A stretch of 64,000 bases of DNA from Paenibacillus cellulosilyticus (GCF_003182255.1 NZ_QGTQ01000029.1:17510-81509); one strand, 5' to 3'. Shown: positions 8,754-18,140, numbered from the stretch's first letter. Notes: generated by a model from the letters alone, not told the origin. A program made the numbers and translations.

Positions 8754-9398
8754 TTCTCTATAACTTTCGAGTAACTGCTGCATGATTGGTTCGACCTTAT
8801 TCATCCATTCGCCAGCCGGGTCTGCGATTAGCACCGACCAGCCCAGTGATTGTGCTTTCTCTAGATTGGCCGCCGAATCATCAATGAATAGAACAGGGCC
8901 ATTTGCGGTGCCAATCGCGTCTACCGCATGCTGATAGATGCGAAGATCGGGTTTGAAGCATCCGGCACTGCTCGATACGGTCATACTCGTAAAGTGGTGC
9001 GCATGATCAGCAAGCTTCGGCGAGAGCCATTCTGTACGATGATTGCTTAGAATATGTAAATCTGCGAGCTGCTTCCATCGATCTAATCGTTCCAGCGATG
9101 GCAGCGGCACGAGGTTGTCCATAATCATTGCGCGCCCTTCTTCTTCGGTGAGCGTAATGCAGTATTGGTTCATCCACTGCCAGAACTGCGGCTCTTCAGC
9201 CGCGCCGGACCACAGATCATCGCGAATTTCGCGCTTATACCGCGAGCGAATATCGGCATAATCGACGCCAGTGCGATCCGCGAGCTGGGTCCAGAAGGTA
9301 GGGGTGAGATTGGATAGCAGCACGCCGCCGACATCCAGCACAAGCTGCACTTTTACCGGGAGCTTCGATGCTCCTTTATGATCATCATTGAACATCAT
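8748..9398 (-). CDS. HAD-superfamily hydrolase
   Basis: A 216-aa haloacid-dehalogenase-type phosphatase. Motif I is LVLDVGGVLL: the nucleophilic Asp is present but the usual second Asp is Gly, as in the YihX-like D-x-G group. Motif II is ILSNHR, motif III is the Lys in CFKPDLRIY, and motif IV is LFIDDSAANL. The cap between motifs I and II (about residues 30-100) is alpha-helical, as in subclass I. The likely reaction is hydrolysis of a small phosphate ester in the cytoplasm; the substrate is unknown. AGGAGAAT precedes the ATG pair. Its stop codon lies inside the 41-nt element that leads into the lipoprotein gene, so the two are probably co-transcribed. Confidence 0.8.
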   Translation of the reverse strand: MMFNDDHKGASKLPVKVQLVLDVGGVLLSNLTPTFWTQLADRTGVDYADIRSRYKREIRDDLWSGAAEEPQFWQWMNQYCITLTEEEGRAMIMDNLVPLPSLERLDRWKQLADLHILSNHRTEWLSPKLADHAHHFTSMTVSSSAGCFKPDLRIYQHAVDAIGTANGPVLFIDDSAANLEKAQSLGWSVLIADPAGEWMNKVEPIMQQLLESYREE

Positions 9399-9496
9399 TG
9401 TTGGATTCTCCTAGCGTATGTAAATAGTTGGTTTCTGAATACGCGACCTATCATAACATGGTCGCGATAAACATTGAAGCTTTCGCATGCTTTCAT

Positions 9497-9525
9497 TTGT
9501 TTCTTGCGGGGACTCCTTATATAAT
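9497..9525 (+). promoter_or_regulatory. Sigma-A promoter of the lactonase gene
   Basis: TTGTTT (9497-9502), 17-bp spacer, TATAAT (9520-9525), about 50 bp upstream of the ATG. Confidence 0.65.
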
Positions 9526-9576
9526 CAGGAGGATAAGGTTTAACTGGTGTTAAAGGGATTAGGAGGAGAATACATA

Positions 9577-10662
9577 ATGACGAATGAACAATCCAGACTG
9601 CTCGTCTTCGCTGGCTCGTATGCTGAAGCGGATTCGAACGGTGTATACGTGCTTCAATTCGATGAAAGCTCCGAGCAGCTGACGCTGCTGCACGGATACA
9701 ACGGCTTGAAAAATCCGACGTTCTTGAACGTCGATGCAGCTAACAACCGCCTGTATGCAATCACGGAAGGCAAGAATGCAGACGGCAGCAAAAATGCTGA
9801 AGCTGCAGCTTACGCAATCGCACCTGCTGACGGCTCGCTGACGCAGCTGAATCGTGCATTTACGGTAAGTGCGCCAACTTGCCATATTCAACGTGATGCC
9901 AACAGTGAATACATAGTAGTAGCAAGCTACCACGGCGGTATGGTTGGTCTCAGCGCGCTGACAGAAGACGGCCGAATCGGAGAGCCTCTCGACGTGCAGC
10001 AGCACGAAGGAAGCAGCGTTCACCCTGAGCGTCAGGATCGTCCTCATCCGCACTCATCGATGTTTAGTCCAGACGGCAAGTTTTTGTATGTACAGGACCT
10101 GGGACTTGACCGTATTCGTATTTACGCGATTGATCGCGACGCGAAGAAGCTCGTGCCGCAAGGCGAGACGGTTATTCACCCAGGCGGTGGTCCTCGTCAT
10201 ATCGCGTTCCATCCAACGGCTCCATATGCATACGTCATTAACGAGGTGGATTCGACGGTTACGGCATTCGATTATAACTCGGACAATGGTGCTCTGACTG
10301 AAATTCAGACGCTGTCGACACTGCCGCCAGAAGGGTTCGAAGGCGAGAATACGTGCGCAGAGATTACCGTGTCCAAAGACGGACGTTTCGTCTACGGTTC
10401 GAACCGCGGTCACGATAGCCTTGTTGTCTATGCGATCGATCAAGCAACGGGCAAGCTGACGACGATTCAATTTATTTCGGTTGAAGGCGGACATCCGCGC
10501 CACTTCGCATTGACGCCAAGCGGCAACCATCTGCTTGCTGCCAACCGTGATACGAACAACATCGCGGTATTCCGCGTGAACCGTGACAGCGGTGAGCTGA
10601 CGTTTACGGGCAACAGCTTGACGGTATCGCAGCCCGTGTGTGTCCTTCCAACTTATTATTAA
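9577..10662 (+). CDS. pgl: Lactonase-type seven-bladed beta-propeller (6-phosphogluconolactonase family)
   Basis: A 361-aa cytoplasmic protein of the YkgB/Pgl family, which hydrolyses 6-phosphogluconolactone in the oxidative pentose phosphate pathway; other lactones cannot be excluded. Propeller repeats include RPHPHSSMFSPDGKFLYVQDLG, HPGGGPRHIAFHPTAPYAYV, GRFVYGSNRGHDSLVVY and GHPRHFALTPSGNHLLAAN, the typical His/Arg/Asp-bearing blades. The ATG at 9577 was preferred over an upstream in-frame start because AGGAGG (9561-9566) lies 10 nt before it. Single-gene unit with its own promoter and terminator. Confidence 0.85.
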   Translation: MTNEQSRLLVFAGSYAEADSNGVYVLQFDESSEQLTLLHGYNGLKNPTFLNVDAANNRLYAITEGKNADGSKNAEAAAYAIAPADGSLTQLNRAFTVSAPTCHIQRDANSEYIVVASYHGGMVGLSALTEDGRIGEPLDVQQHEGSSVHPERQDRPHPHSSMFSPDGKFLYVQDLGLDRIRIYAIDRDAKKLVPQGETVIHPGGGPRHIAFHPTAPYAYVINEVDSTVTAFDYNSDNGALTEIQTLSTLPPEGFEGENTCAEITVSKDGRFVYGSNRGHDSLVVYAIDQATGKLTTIQFISVEGGHPRHFALTPSGNHLLAANRDTNNIAVFRVNRDSGELTFTGNSLTVSQPVCVLPTYY

Positions 10663-10698
10663 AATTTGAAGCGGGCGAAGCTCGTCCACAAAACAAGA

Positions 10699-10746
10699 GG
10701 GGTTGTCTCCTGCGGTTACTTCAACCGCAAGGGACAGCCCCTTTTT
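10699..10746 (+). terminator. Terminator of the lactonase gene
   Basis: Long hairpin: GGGGTTGTC pairs with GACAGCCCC, with an inner stem TGCGGTT / AACCGCA, followed by TTTTT. The neighbouring gene converges on it. Confidence 0.85.
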
Positions 10747-10754
10747 GTTACCGA

Positions 10755-11294
10755 CTATTTGACGCGGCGGAAACCTTCCTCGGCCAAATACTCGATCGAT
10801 TCTGCTTCCGTCTCGAACGCACAGTCTAACGCATCTAATGCCCAGATGTACCATAGCTCTGCGTCGTCTTCGTAACGAAGAACGAGCGTGTTGCCTTTCT
10901 TATCCTGCCATAGCTGCTGCAAGGAATCCGGCGCATCCAGTTCAGCTGGAACCTCCGTTTCCTGCGGCTTCTTAGGCGGCTTCGGCGTGATCGCAAGTGC
11001 TTCTGGCGAGTCCGTCAGTTCGCTCAGCGATGCAATCGACTGCGAGAGCAGCGTGTGGAGCTCTTCTGCGTCGAGGTCGCGAATATTCACGAGACCTTTG
11101 GCATCTTTGCGTGGATCATTCAACAGTCCGGCGTAGACGTAACCATTGCCGTTCGGATGAAGGTGGTACACAAGATTTTTGCGCTCATAGACGCTATCTT
11201 CGAATTGAAAATTAATGCGGCCTAGCGATACATCCTTGCGCTGCAGCTGTGAGAACGATTCAATGATCGACAGCTTTTGTTCAAAAGTAAGCAT
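10755..11294 (-). CDS. Conserved hypothetical protein
   Basis: A 179-aa soluble protein that I do not recognise by function. The N-terminal ~70 residues (MLTFEQKLSIIESF ... RKNLVYHLHPNGNGYVYAGLL) look like a small alpha/beta domain. A proline-rich linker (ITPKPPKKPQETEVPAEL) leads to a second acidic domain (DAELWYIWALDALDCAFETEAESIEYLAEEGFRRVK). GGAGGAA precedes the ATG. It is convergent with the lactonase gene. No signal peptide or metal motif is visible. Confidence 0.75.
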   Translation of the reverse strand: MLTFEQKLSIIESFSQLQRKDVSLGRINFQFEDSVYERKNLVYHLHPNGNGYVYAGLLNDPRKDAKGLVNIRDLDAEELHTLLSQSIASLSELTDSPEALAITPKPPKKPQETEVPAELDAPDSLQQLWQDKKGNTLVLRYEDDAELWYIWALDALDCAFETEAESIEYLAEEGFRRVK

Positions 11295-11502
11295 GGGGTT
11301 CCTCCGGCATTCGGGTAGTATAATTTGCCTGTCATTATAGCACAGCAGCCTTCAGATGACCAATGATCTCGAAGCAGTTCTTGAAGCATGCTCGGCTTCG
11401 AATCTTGCTCCAGATCCAGCTATCGAACTCACAGCTTACAAATCCACCTGAATATGCTAGGATGAGAAGAAATCGTGCAGATCAAGCAAGGGGCGAGGAC
11501 GA

Positions 11503-11967
11503 ATGGCAGCACATGCAGATAAAGAACAAATGCCGATTATTATGCTCGTGGATGGCGACTGTGCCTTATGTCATGGGATGACCAAGTTCGCGGTTAGCCG
11601 AGATAAGCATCAGCGATTCCGAATTGCAGCCCTGCAATCAGAGATCGGCAGCAAGCTGTTGATGCAGGCGGGACTGGAGCCTCACAAGCTGGATTCGCTC
11701 GTCGTGCTTGAACGAGGACGAGCATACGTCAAATCAAGCGCAGCATTGCGCGTATTTCGCCGACTTGGCGGAATGTGGCCGCTGCTATATGCGACAATTG
11801 TGCTGCCCGGACCTATTCGTGACTACGGGTACACGTGGATCGCGCGAATCCGCTATCGAATGTTTGGTCATGCTGACATTTGTATGCTGCCGTCAACAGC
11901 TGGTCGACAGCGCTTCATTGATGATAGCGAACCGCTCAGCAATCTAATCGATGTGAGAAGCAAGTAA
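11503..11967 (+). CDS. DCC (DUF393) family thiol-disulfide oxidoreductase-like protein
   Basis: A 154-aa protein of the YuxK/DUF393 family. The signature MLVDGDCALCHG (D-x-x-C, Cys 21 and 24 in DGDCALC) follows an LVDG strand. FRIAALQSE and LVVLERGRAYVKSSAALRVFRRLGG are typical of the family's thioredoxin-like fold, and DYGYTWIARIRYRMFG close to the C-terminus is also characteristic. Presumed thiol redox activity; the natural substrate is not established. The ATG has GGGGCGAGG upstream. Confidence 0.85.
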   Translation: MAAHADKEQMPIIMLVDGDCALCHGMTKFAVSRDKHQRFRIAALQSEIGSKLLMQAGLEPHKLDSLVVLERGRAYVKSSAALRVFRRLGGMWPLLYATIVLPGPIRDYGYTWIARIRYRMFGHADICMLPSTAGRQRFIDDSEPLSNLIDVRSK

Positions 11968-12038
11968 TTTGCTCTAGTTGCTGCTTAAGCCACCTTCCGG
12001 TGTGTTAATGAAGAAGAAGAAGGAAGGAGGAGACACCC

Positions 12039-12830
12039 ATGGAAAGTATCTGGCTCATCATCGTGCTCATTGCAGCAGGAGCGGCGTTGTGCGCATACGG
12101 TTTTTTAATCGTACCTACGCAGTGGCTCAAGCTGGAGCATGTTCAAGTTCGTTCTGCAGGGCTAGGAATCAGGGTGCTCCAGATTAGTGATGTGCATGTG
12201 GAATTTACGCGAATTTCACCCCGCAGGCTAAGCCGGGTTATCGCGCAGCAGCAACCGGATTATATTTGTGTAACCGGTGATTTCACACAGAAGGCGAAGC
12301 ATCTGCCGAAGGTTAAGCGATATGCAGAAGCGATTGGAGCGTTCGGCATTCCAGTCTTTGCAGTGCTCGGCAACCATGACTATCGGTTAGCGGATTCGGA
12401 TCGAATGACGCTCATTTCTATTTTGCAAAAGGCGGGATTTACTGTTCTGCTTAATGAATCGGTGTTCGTGGACGGCAAGTTCCAAATCGTTGGCATCGAT
12501 GATTTTGGATCTAGGAAAAGTGATCCTGCGCTGGCGTTCGCCCAGGTAGATCCTGATAAGCCCGCGCTCGTCATCACGCACGATCCTAATATTGTGCTGT
12601 ATGTTCAGCAAGAGTACCGCTACCTGATGTCGGGGCATTTTCACGGAATGCAGTTCCATGTCCCGCCGCTGTTCCGTTTTATTAACAAAGGTCCGTTGGC
12701 AGCGATAGGCATATACAAAGGACTGCATCGATTCAAAGGCCGTCCGTTCTACATATCTAGAGGAATGGGGCAGACATCCCCGAATGCAAGATTTCTCGTA
12801 TGCTGTGAAGTGACGATGCACGAGTTGTAA
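12039..12830 (+). CDS. Membrane-anchored metallophosphoesterase
   Basis: A 263-aa calcineurin-like phosphoesterase anchored by one N-terminal transmembrane helix (residues 4-24). Metal ligands are seen in order: QISDVHVE (D-x-H), CVTGDFT (GD), VLGNHDYR (GNHD), ITHDPNI (H) and SGHFHGMQ (GHxH). This is the YkuE/UDP-diacylglucosamine-hydrolase-like type of two-metal enzyme acting at the membrane surface; the substrate is unknown. The AAGGAGGAG site before ATG 12039 is strong. Confidence 0.85.
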   Translation: MESIWLIIVLIAAGAALCAYGFLIVPTQWLKLEHVQVRSAGLGIRVLQISDVHVEFTRISPRRLSRVIAQQQPDYICVTGDFTQKAKHLPKVKRYAEAIGAFGIPVFAVLGNHDYRLADSDRMTLISILQKAGFTVLLNESVFVDGKFQIVGIDDFGSRKSDPALAFAQVDPDKPALVITHDPNIVLYVQQEYRYLMSGHFHGMQFHVPPLFRFINKGPLAAIGIYKGLHRFKGRPFYISRGMGQTSPNARFLVCCEVTMHEL

Positions 12831-12834
12831 AGTA

Positions 12835-12861
12835 ACTCCATCCTTATCCGATGGATGGAGT
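12835..12861. terminator. Hairpin between convergent genes
   Basis: ACTCCATCC / GGATGGAGT, a 9-bp perfect stem with a 9-nt loop. It overlaps the last codons of the minus-strand MBL gene and has no clear U-tract in either direction, so termination is only likely, not certain. Confidence 0.4.
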
Positions 12862-13614
12862 CTCTGCGGCAAGTTCGGCAATACGGCGGTTGACATCTGT
12901 TGAATAAACGCCACCATGGTAGCAAATCACTTGGTCGATCGCATAGTCTGCGAATCGCTCCAGCGAGCGAACAGCTTGCCCATAATCGACGCATGTCTGA
13001 GGGAGAGAAGGTCGAAGCTCGCCATCCACAATCATTAACGCATCGGCTGCAATAAGCGTCCGAGTTGGTTCATGGTATAAGCTAATATGACCGGGCGTAT
13101 GGCCGGGTGTTTCGATGACGATAATACCGCCGCAGATTGGCAGCCGCTGCCCGTCTGTAATCGTCCGATCGACTGGTGCGCTCGGCGGCGATAGCAGCAG
13201 TGCTTTGAATCTATTCTTAAACGCCTCAGGTGTACCTGGCGGCAATACCGCATCCATCTTCGCAAGCGCCTCATCCGTCACTTTAATAAGCCGCTTCTCG
13301 CCCTGAATATAGGGCACCTCGAAGGGATGGGCCAGCACCTCAACAGGCCGATCGGCCTTCACATGATCCAGCAGCGCTGGAAGTCCTCCAATATGATCGA
13401 TATCTTGATGAGTTATGATGACTTGTGCGATCTGTGCACGATCCACACCTGCATCCGCGATTCCTTGCTGTAGATCAACCAATCTCCCCGGATATCCCGT
13501 ATCAATTAATACCGCTTCTGTTCCATCCGTAAGGAGTACAGGATATACCGTGTCCGGTTTCCCCATCGCCGAGTTCGTGACAGCCACCAAATGAACACCA
13601 TTCGTTACGCGCAT
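12844..13614 (-). CDS. MBL-fold metallo-hydrolase
   Basis: A 256-aa metallo-beta-lactamase-fold hydrolase. The metal motif is ITHQDIDHIGG (H-x-D-x-D-H, a common variant of HxHxDH). Further ligands are the His in ETPGHTPGHISLY, the Asp in LIAADALMI and the final His in VICYHGG. The substrate could be a lactone, thioester or similar; nothing in the context decides. A consensus promoter lies upstream at 13720-13748. Confidence 0.8.
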   Translation of the reverse strand: MRVTNGVHLVAVTNSAMGKPDTVYPVLLTDGTEAVLIDTGYPGRLVDLQQGIADAGVDRAQIAQVIITHQDIDHIGGLPALLDHVKADRPVEVLAHPFEVPYIQGEKRLIKVTDEALAKMDAVLPPGTPEAFKNRFKALLLSPPSAPVDRTITDGQRLPICGGIIVIETPGHTPGHISLYHEPTRTLIAADALMIVDGELRPSLPQTCVDYGQAVRSLERFADYAIDQVICYHGGVYSTDVNRRIAELAAETPSIG

Positions 13615-13719
13615 CTACTGAATCCTCCTATATCGAGCCATCGCAAGAGAAGCTTACGCTCATCAGGCGTGTACCTATCTTATCGGGGAAGAAGGATTAT
13701 GTAAATAGATAAATATATT

Positions 13720-13748
13720 ATTATATCACAAAAATAAATATTTGTCAA
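13720..13748 (-). promoter_or_regulatory. Perfect-consensus sigma-A promoter of the MBL gene
   Basis: On the minus strand: TTGACA (13743-13748), exactly 17 bp of AT-rich spacer, TATAAT (13720-13725), giving a leader of about 100 nt before the MBL ATG. Both hexamers are perfect, so high basal transcription or tight repression would be expected. Confidence 0.85.
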
Positions 13749-13892
13749 CATACAATAAATGGTCGTTTTTGTTTGATCATCGTTAGTGCCTAGCTCCTCG
13801 ATTCGTCTTGAAATATGATAAGGTTAGTAATGAAGATATGAAGATACCTAGCACTTTATCCATTATTCAATCCCTAGGAGGTCTCCTCAACG

Positions 13893-15332
13893 ATGACAGC
13901 AGTAATTCGTTTGCCCCGTGCAACGCCAGAGCAGACAGGAATTCCGAGCCAAGCCATATCTGCCTTTCTCGATCAATTGAAGCGCGATGCGCTGGAGATT
14001 CACGGCTTTATGGTCATCCGCAACGGAAGCGTGGCAGCCGAGGGCTGGTGGGAGCCGTATTCGGCAGAGCTTCCTCATCTCATTTTCTCCATTACGAAGA
14101 GCTTTACCGCGACAGCAGTTGGATTTGCCGTTCAAGAGGGATTGCTGAACGTTCATGATAAAGTCGTATCCTATTTCCCGGACGAGCTGCCGGCACAACC
14201 ATCCGACCACTTGCTGGCAATGACGATTCACGATCTGCTAGCGATGGCGACTGGACAGACAGGCGATCCGACAGAAGAGTCGATCTCGCAAGGTGGGGAT
14301 TGGGTTCGGACGTTCTTCGAAGCGCCGATTCCATATGCGCCTGGTACTCATTTTGCCTATAACAGCGGGGCTTCTCATATTCTCGGCGTCATCGTTGAGC
14401 GTGTGAGCGGACAGTCGCTGCAAGCGTTCCTTGCACCGCGTCTGCTGGAACCGCTCGGCATCGAAGTGGCGGAGTGGCAGAAGCTTCCTGGCGGTCACCC
14501 GGCAGGCGGATTCGGTTTGTGCATCACACTGGAGGATGTGGCGAAGCTGGGTCTGTTGTATCTGCAGCGCGGCGTATGGAACGGTCAGCGACTGCTGGAC
14601 GAAAGCTGGATCGATGCTTCATCGGCACTACAGGTAAGTAATGGCACGGAGCCGGATAACGATTGGGCTGCAGGTTATGGGTATCAGCTGTGGCGGTGCC
14701 GGTTTGATGCGTATCGATTCGCGGGACTCTTTTGTCAAAAATGCATCATCATCCCGTCGCACAACATGCTCGTTGTGTTGAACTCGGCGGATTGGGACGA
14801 GCCGAAGGCGCTGAATGCGGTATGGGAGCATTTGCTGCCGGCGGTCAGCGAGCAATCGCTGCCGGCGAATGTAGAAGCACATCAACAACTGCTGGATCGA
14901 ATCGCAGCGCTGACGCTCAGCGTTCGTCTGGGAGAAACGGGAGAGAAACAGCATTTCTTCAACTATGGTACGACCTATCGGCTTGAATCGAATCTCGCAG
15001 GCTGGGAGTCGATTCAATTAGAGGAGCAGAACGATCGAATCGTAATTACGGTCACGGGTCAAGATGGCGAGAAGCAATTTGCATATGGCGTAGATCAGTG
15101 GGTGTACGCAGGGGAACGGTTGAAGTCGACAGCGGGCAGGGCGCTGTGGAACTCGGAGGGTGAGCTCAAGCTGGTTCAGCACGAGGTGTGGACACCGTTC
15201 AGCCGGACGGTGACGATTCGCGAAGCGGAGGAAGGAATGACGCTGCATATTCGCCGCAATGTATCATGGCCGCTCTTCGGATGGAAAGACGAGAATGACA
15301 CTGTGCTGGGCACGCCGGCATCCTCGCGATAA
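13893..15332 (+). CDS. Serine hydrolase of the class C beta-lactamase / DD-peptidase fold
   Basis: A 479-aa protein without signal peptide, so probably cytoplasmic. Active-site elements are S-x-x-K in FSITKS (about residue 69), Y-x-N-like YNS in FAYNSGASHILG, and GGFGLCIT. The catalytic domain (1-320) is followed by a ~150-residue C-terminal domain with beta-strands (HFFNYGTTYRLESNLAGWESIQL, WPLFGWKD). It belongs to the broad beta-lactamase-related hydrolase/esterase family; the substrate is unknown. AGGAGG at 13878-13883 precedes the ATG. Confidence 0.8.
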   Translation: MTAVIRLPRATPEQTGIPSQAISAFLDQLKRDALEIHGFMVIRNGSVAAEGWWEPYSAELPHLIFSITKSFTATAVGFAVQEGLLNVHDKVVSYFPDELPAQPSDHLLAMTIHDLLAMATGQTGDPTEESISQGGDWVRTFFEAPIPYAPGTHFAYNSGASHILGVIVERVSGQSLQAFLAPRLLEPLGIEVAEWQKLPGGHPAGGFGLCITLEDVAKLGLLYLQRGVWNGQRLLDESWIDASSALQVSNGTEPDNDWAAGYGYQLWRCRFDAYRFAGLFCQKCIIIPSHNMLVVLNSADWDEPKALNAVWEHLLPAVSEQSLPANVEAHQQLLDRIAALTLSVRLGETGEKQHFFNYGTTYRLESNLAGWESIQLEEQNDRIVITVTGQDGEKQFAYGVDQWVYAGERLKSTAGRALWNSEGELKLVQHEVWTPFSRTVTIREAEEGMTLHIRRNVSWPLFGWKDENDTVLGTPASSR

Positions 15333-15430
15333 GAGTCCCTCTTGCTCCCCAGCAGCGCAGTGGAAGATTGCGTATAATAGGATACTGAGCGAACCAAGAT
15401 TTTCAAGATGAATGAAGAGGTGTTGCTGTA

Positions 15431-16480
15431 ATGATGAAATCGTATGCATCTACACTAGATAGAGCCTACATCCTGGACATGCTGGATCAGCTGCTGCGAA
15501 CGCCAAGTCCAAGTGGATTCTGTATGGCGATTATGGAGCTCGTTAGTAGGGAGGTCACCAAGCTCGGCTATACGATGCAGCGATCACCCAAAGGGAACGG
15601 CATTATCGTCATTCCAGGCGCAAACGACTCGAATGCGATCGCGCTCACGGCGCATGTTGATACGCTTGGCGCGATGGTCCGTTCAATCAAATCCGATGGA
15701 ACCGTGCGCTTCACGCCAATTGGCGGCTATGCGATGCAAACGGTGGAGGGCGAATACTGTCTGATCCATACGCGAGATGGACGGCAATATGAGGGAACTG
15801 TTCTCTCAACGAAGCCTTCTGTCCATGTTTATTCGGATGCGCGTGACTGGAAACGCGATGAAGCGAATATGCAGATTCGGATCGACGAGCTTGTTGATTC
15901 GAAAGAAGATACCGAGAGTCTAGGAATTGCACCGGGTGATTTCATTTCTTGGGACCCACGTGTGCGGATGCGGCCGAATGGTTGGATCAAGTCACGTCAT
16001 TTGGACGATAAGGCCAGTATTGCAGCATTGTTTGGTCTTCTAGAATGGCTGAAGCGGGAAGGTCGTACACCATCTCGTACGGTGCATATCATTATTTCAA
16101 CCTATGAAGAGGTTGGACACGGCAGCGCCTATGTGTCTCCCGATATCACCGAGATGATTGCAGTTGATATGGGAGCTATCGGCGATGATTTGAGCACGAC
16201 CGAGCGGGACGTATCCATTTGTGCCAAAGATTCGTCAGGACCGTATGATTACGGCATGACGTCGAAGTTGATTGAATTAGCGAAGCGGGAAGGCATGCCA
16301 TACGCTGTTGATATTTATCCGTTCTATGGCTCGGATGCTTCAGCGGCGCTGCGAGGCGGCAGCAATATTCGGGCAGCGCTCATTGGTCCCGGCGTACATG
16401 CATCACACGGGATGGAACGAACACATGCCGAAGCGATTGTGAATACAGCAGCGCTGCTGCTTGCTTATATTTTGGAATAA
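15431..16480 (+). CDS. M42-family metallo-aminopeptidase
   Basis: A 349-aa co-catalytic zinc aminopeptidase (tetrahedral, glutamyl-aminopeptidase-like). Ligand regions are TAHVDTLGAM, the bridging Asp in RHLDDKASIAAL, EEVGHGSAY (catalytic Glu pair), AVDMGAIG and the terminal His in GVHASHGMERTH. A PDZ-like insert (about residues 75-170) with SWDPRVR is typical of M42. Two ATGs are adjacent (15431/15434), with GAGGTG upstream. It precedes a proline-specific peptidase by 27 bp, and together they make a peptide-degrading operon. Confidence 0.9.
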   Translation: MMKSYASTLDRAYILDMLDQLLRTPSPSGFCMAIMELVSREVTKLGYTMQRSPKGNGIIVIPGANDSNAIALTAHVDTLGAMVRSIKSDGTVRFTPIGGYAMQTVEGEYCLIHTRDGRQYEGTVLSTKPSVHVYSDARDWKRDEANMQIRIDELVDSKEDTESLGIAPGDFISWDPRVRMRPNGWIKSRHLDDKASIAALFGLLEWLKREGRTPSRTVHIIISTYEEVGHGSAYVSPDITEMIAVDMGAIGDDLSTTERDVSICAKDSSGPYDYGMTSKLIELAKREGMPYAVDIYPFYGSDASAALRGGSNIRAALIGPGVHASHGMERTHAEAIVNTAALLLAYILE

Positions 16481-16507
16481 ACGAAGAGAAGGTTAGGTGA
16501 TCTTGCA

Positions 16508-17602
16508 ATGAATGAACGGCTGCGCCAGTTAACGACACATTTGACGAATCAATCGCTCCATGCAGCAATCATTACGAACCCGAAGCATGTCTATTACTTA
16601 AGCGGCTTCCGCAGCGATCCGCATGAGCGGCTGCTTGCGCTTATCGTTACAGCAGACGGAGGCTCGAAGCTGTTAGTGCCACAGCTGGATCGGGCAGGGG
16701 CGGAAGCATCCGCCTCGGTTGATGTTATTGAATCTCATCGAGACACAGACGATGCCTACGCCATTCTAGCAGGCATGCTGGGCAAGGATAGCGGGGGCCA
16801 ACTTGCAATCGAGAAGGAACGAGTGACTGTATCGCAGTACGAACGGATGAGATCTGTGCTGCCGCAGTCATCCCTGCTTGGAATTGACGATGCGTTGCTT
16901 GCTATGCGAGCTGTAAAAACAGCTGACGAGGTTGCACGCATCAAGCGGGCTGTCCAATTGATTGAACAGGTGCTGCGGGACACCCTGCCGCTAGTTAAGC
17001 CAGGTGTAACCGAGCTTGAGCTTGCCGCTGACATTGATTTCCGGATGCGCAAGGTTGGTGCTGAAGGTCCATCATTTGATACGACGGTATTGGCTGGCGC
17101 TAACTCCGCGCTGCCCCATGGTACGCCGGGCAATCGCAAGATTGCCGAGGGTGAGCTTCTATTGTTCGATATGGGCGTGTACGCGGATGGTTATGTTTCA
17201 GACATAACGCGAACCTTTGCAGTTGGTGATGTGTCTGATGAGCTGAAGCGAATCTATGCATCCGTATTGAAGGCCAATGAGTTGGGCATCCAAGCGCTGA
17301 AGCCTGGTGTCCCGATGATGGAAGCAGACCTTGCAGCTAGACGCCATATTGAAGCTTCCGGCTATGGAGATCGGTTCACACATCGACTTGGTCACGGCAT
17401 TGGGCTGGACATTCATGAATATCCTTCGCTGCATGGTGCGAACGCGGAGCTCCTTCGTGAAGGTATGGTTGTAACGGTGGAGCCCGGAATTTATGTCCCT
17501 GGCTTAGGCGGGGTGCGAATTGAAGATGATGTGCTGCTAACGAGCGGCGGTTCGGAGACACTGACGACGTTCCCTAAGCTGCTTACGATTATCGGGGTAT
17601 AG
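16508..17602 (+). CDS. Xaa-Pro dipeptidase / aminopeptidase (M24)
   Basis: A 364-aa pita-bread-fold enzyme that removes residues N-terminal to proline. An N-terminal creatinase-like domain (~1-130, ITNPKHVYYLSGF) is followed by the catalytic domain. Its five metal ligands are visible: LLFDMGVYADGYVSDITRTF (two Asp), HRLGHGIGLDIHE (His), TVEPGIYVPG (Glu) and GVRIEDDVL (Glu). AGGTGATC lies before the ATG. It is co-transcribed with the M42 peptidase upstream, and a good terminator follows. Confidence 0.9.
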   Translation: MNERLRQLTTHLTNQSLHAAIITNPKHVYYLSGFRSDPHERLLALIVTADGGSKLLVPQLDRAGAEASASVDVIESHRDTDDAYAILAGMLGKDSGGQLAIEKERVTVSQYERMRSVLPQSSLLGIDDALLAMRAVKTADEVARIKRAVQLIEQVLRDTLPLVKPGVTELELAADIDFRMRKVGAEGPSFDTTVLAGANSALPHGTPGNRKIAEGELLLFDMGVYADGYVSDITRTFAVGDVSDELKRIYASVLKANELGIQALKPGVPMMEADLAARRHIEASGYGDRFTHRLGHGIGLDIHEYPSLHGANAELLREGMVVTVEPGIYVPGLGGVRIEDDVLLTSGGSETLTTFPKLLTIIGV

Positions 17603-17616
17603 TTGTGAATAGGAAT

Positions 17617-17660
17617 AAGCCGTCTGAAGTAGAGGAAACCCTGCTTCAGATGGCTTTTTT
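17617..17660 (+). terminator. Terminator of the peptidase operon
   Basis: AAGCCGTCTGAAGTAG / CTGCTTCAGATGGCTT stem of about 16 bp with one wobble, 8-nt loop, then TTTTTT. Confidence 0.9.
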
Positions 17661-17756
17661 ATCGTCATAGGATATAAATATTGAACATATCATAAATATA
17701 GTTGGTTAAACAATGCGAGTTTGTTTGATTTTGGTGAATTTTATATGAATTTAATG

Positions 17757-17786
17757 TTGGATCTTGTGGGAAAAATTGATTATACT
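17757..17786 (+). promoter_or_regulatory. Promoter of the small membrane protein gene
   Basis: TTGGAT (17757-17762), 18-bp spacer, TATACT (17781-17786), about 50 bp upstream of the start codon, in AT-rich DNA. Confidence 0.6.
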
Positions 17787-17835
17787 AGACAAGGTAATTA
17801 TTTACATGAATATCTGTAGGAGGAATAATTAACAC

Positions 17836-18132
17836 ATGCAAACGGAACAAGGCGCACATTTCCAACCTGTGCCAAATCACAATTATCAACCGCAAGGTCC
17901 GAAAGTAGCGGAGGTCGTCTCCGTTAAGGAATGGCTCGTTTCCAGCCTTATCATGCTAATTCCGATCGTGAATATTATTATGATGTTTGTTTGGGCCTTT
18001 GGGGGCAATGCGAATCCGAATAAGGCCAATTACTTTAAAGCAGCACTTCTGATGGCATTAATCGTACTGGTTCTATATGTAGTCATTATTGTGGTTATTG
18101 TCGGTGCAATTGCATCAACATCATTTAGTTAA
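17836..18132 (+). CDS. Small two-helix membrane protein
   Basis: 98 residues. The soluble N-terminus (1-30) is Gln/Pro-rich (HFQPVPNHNYQPQGPK). Then come two predicted transmembrane segments, SLIMLIPIVNIIMMFVWAF (~38-56) and ALLMALIVLVLYVVIIVVIVGAIA (~69-92), joined by a GGNANPNKANYFK loop. This layout resembles small Bacillota membrane proteins with a disordered head, but I cannot assign a function. TAGGAGGAAT sits before the ATG, and the gene has its own promoter and terminator. Confidence 0.8.
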   Translation: MQTEQGAHFQPVPNHNYQPQGPKVAEVVSVKEWLVSSLIMLIPIVNIIMMFVWAFGGNANPNKANYFKAALLMALIVLVLYVVIIVVIVGAIASTSFS

Positions 18133-18140
18133 TTTGTTCG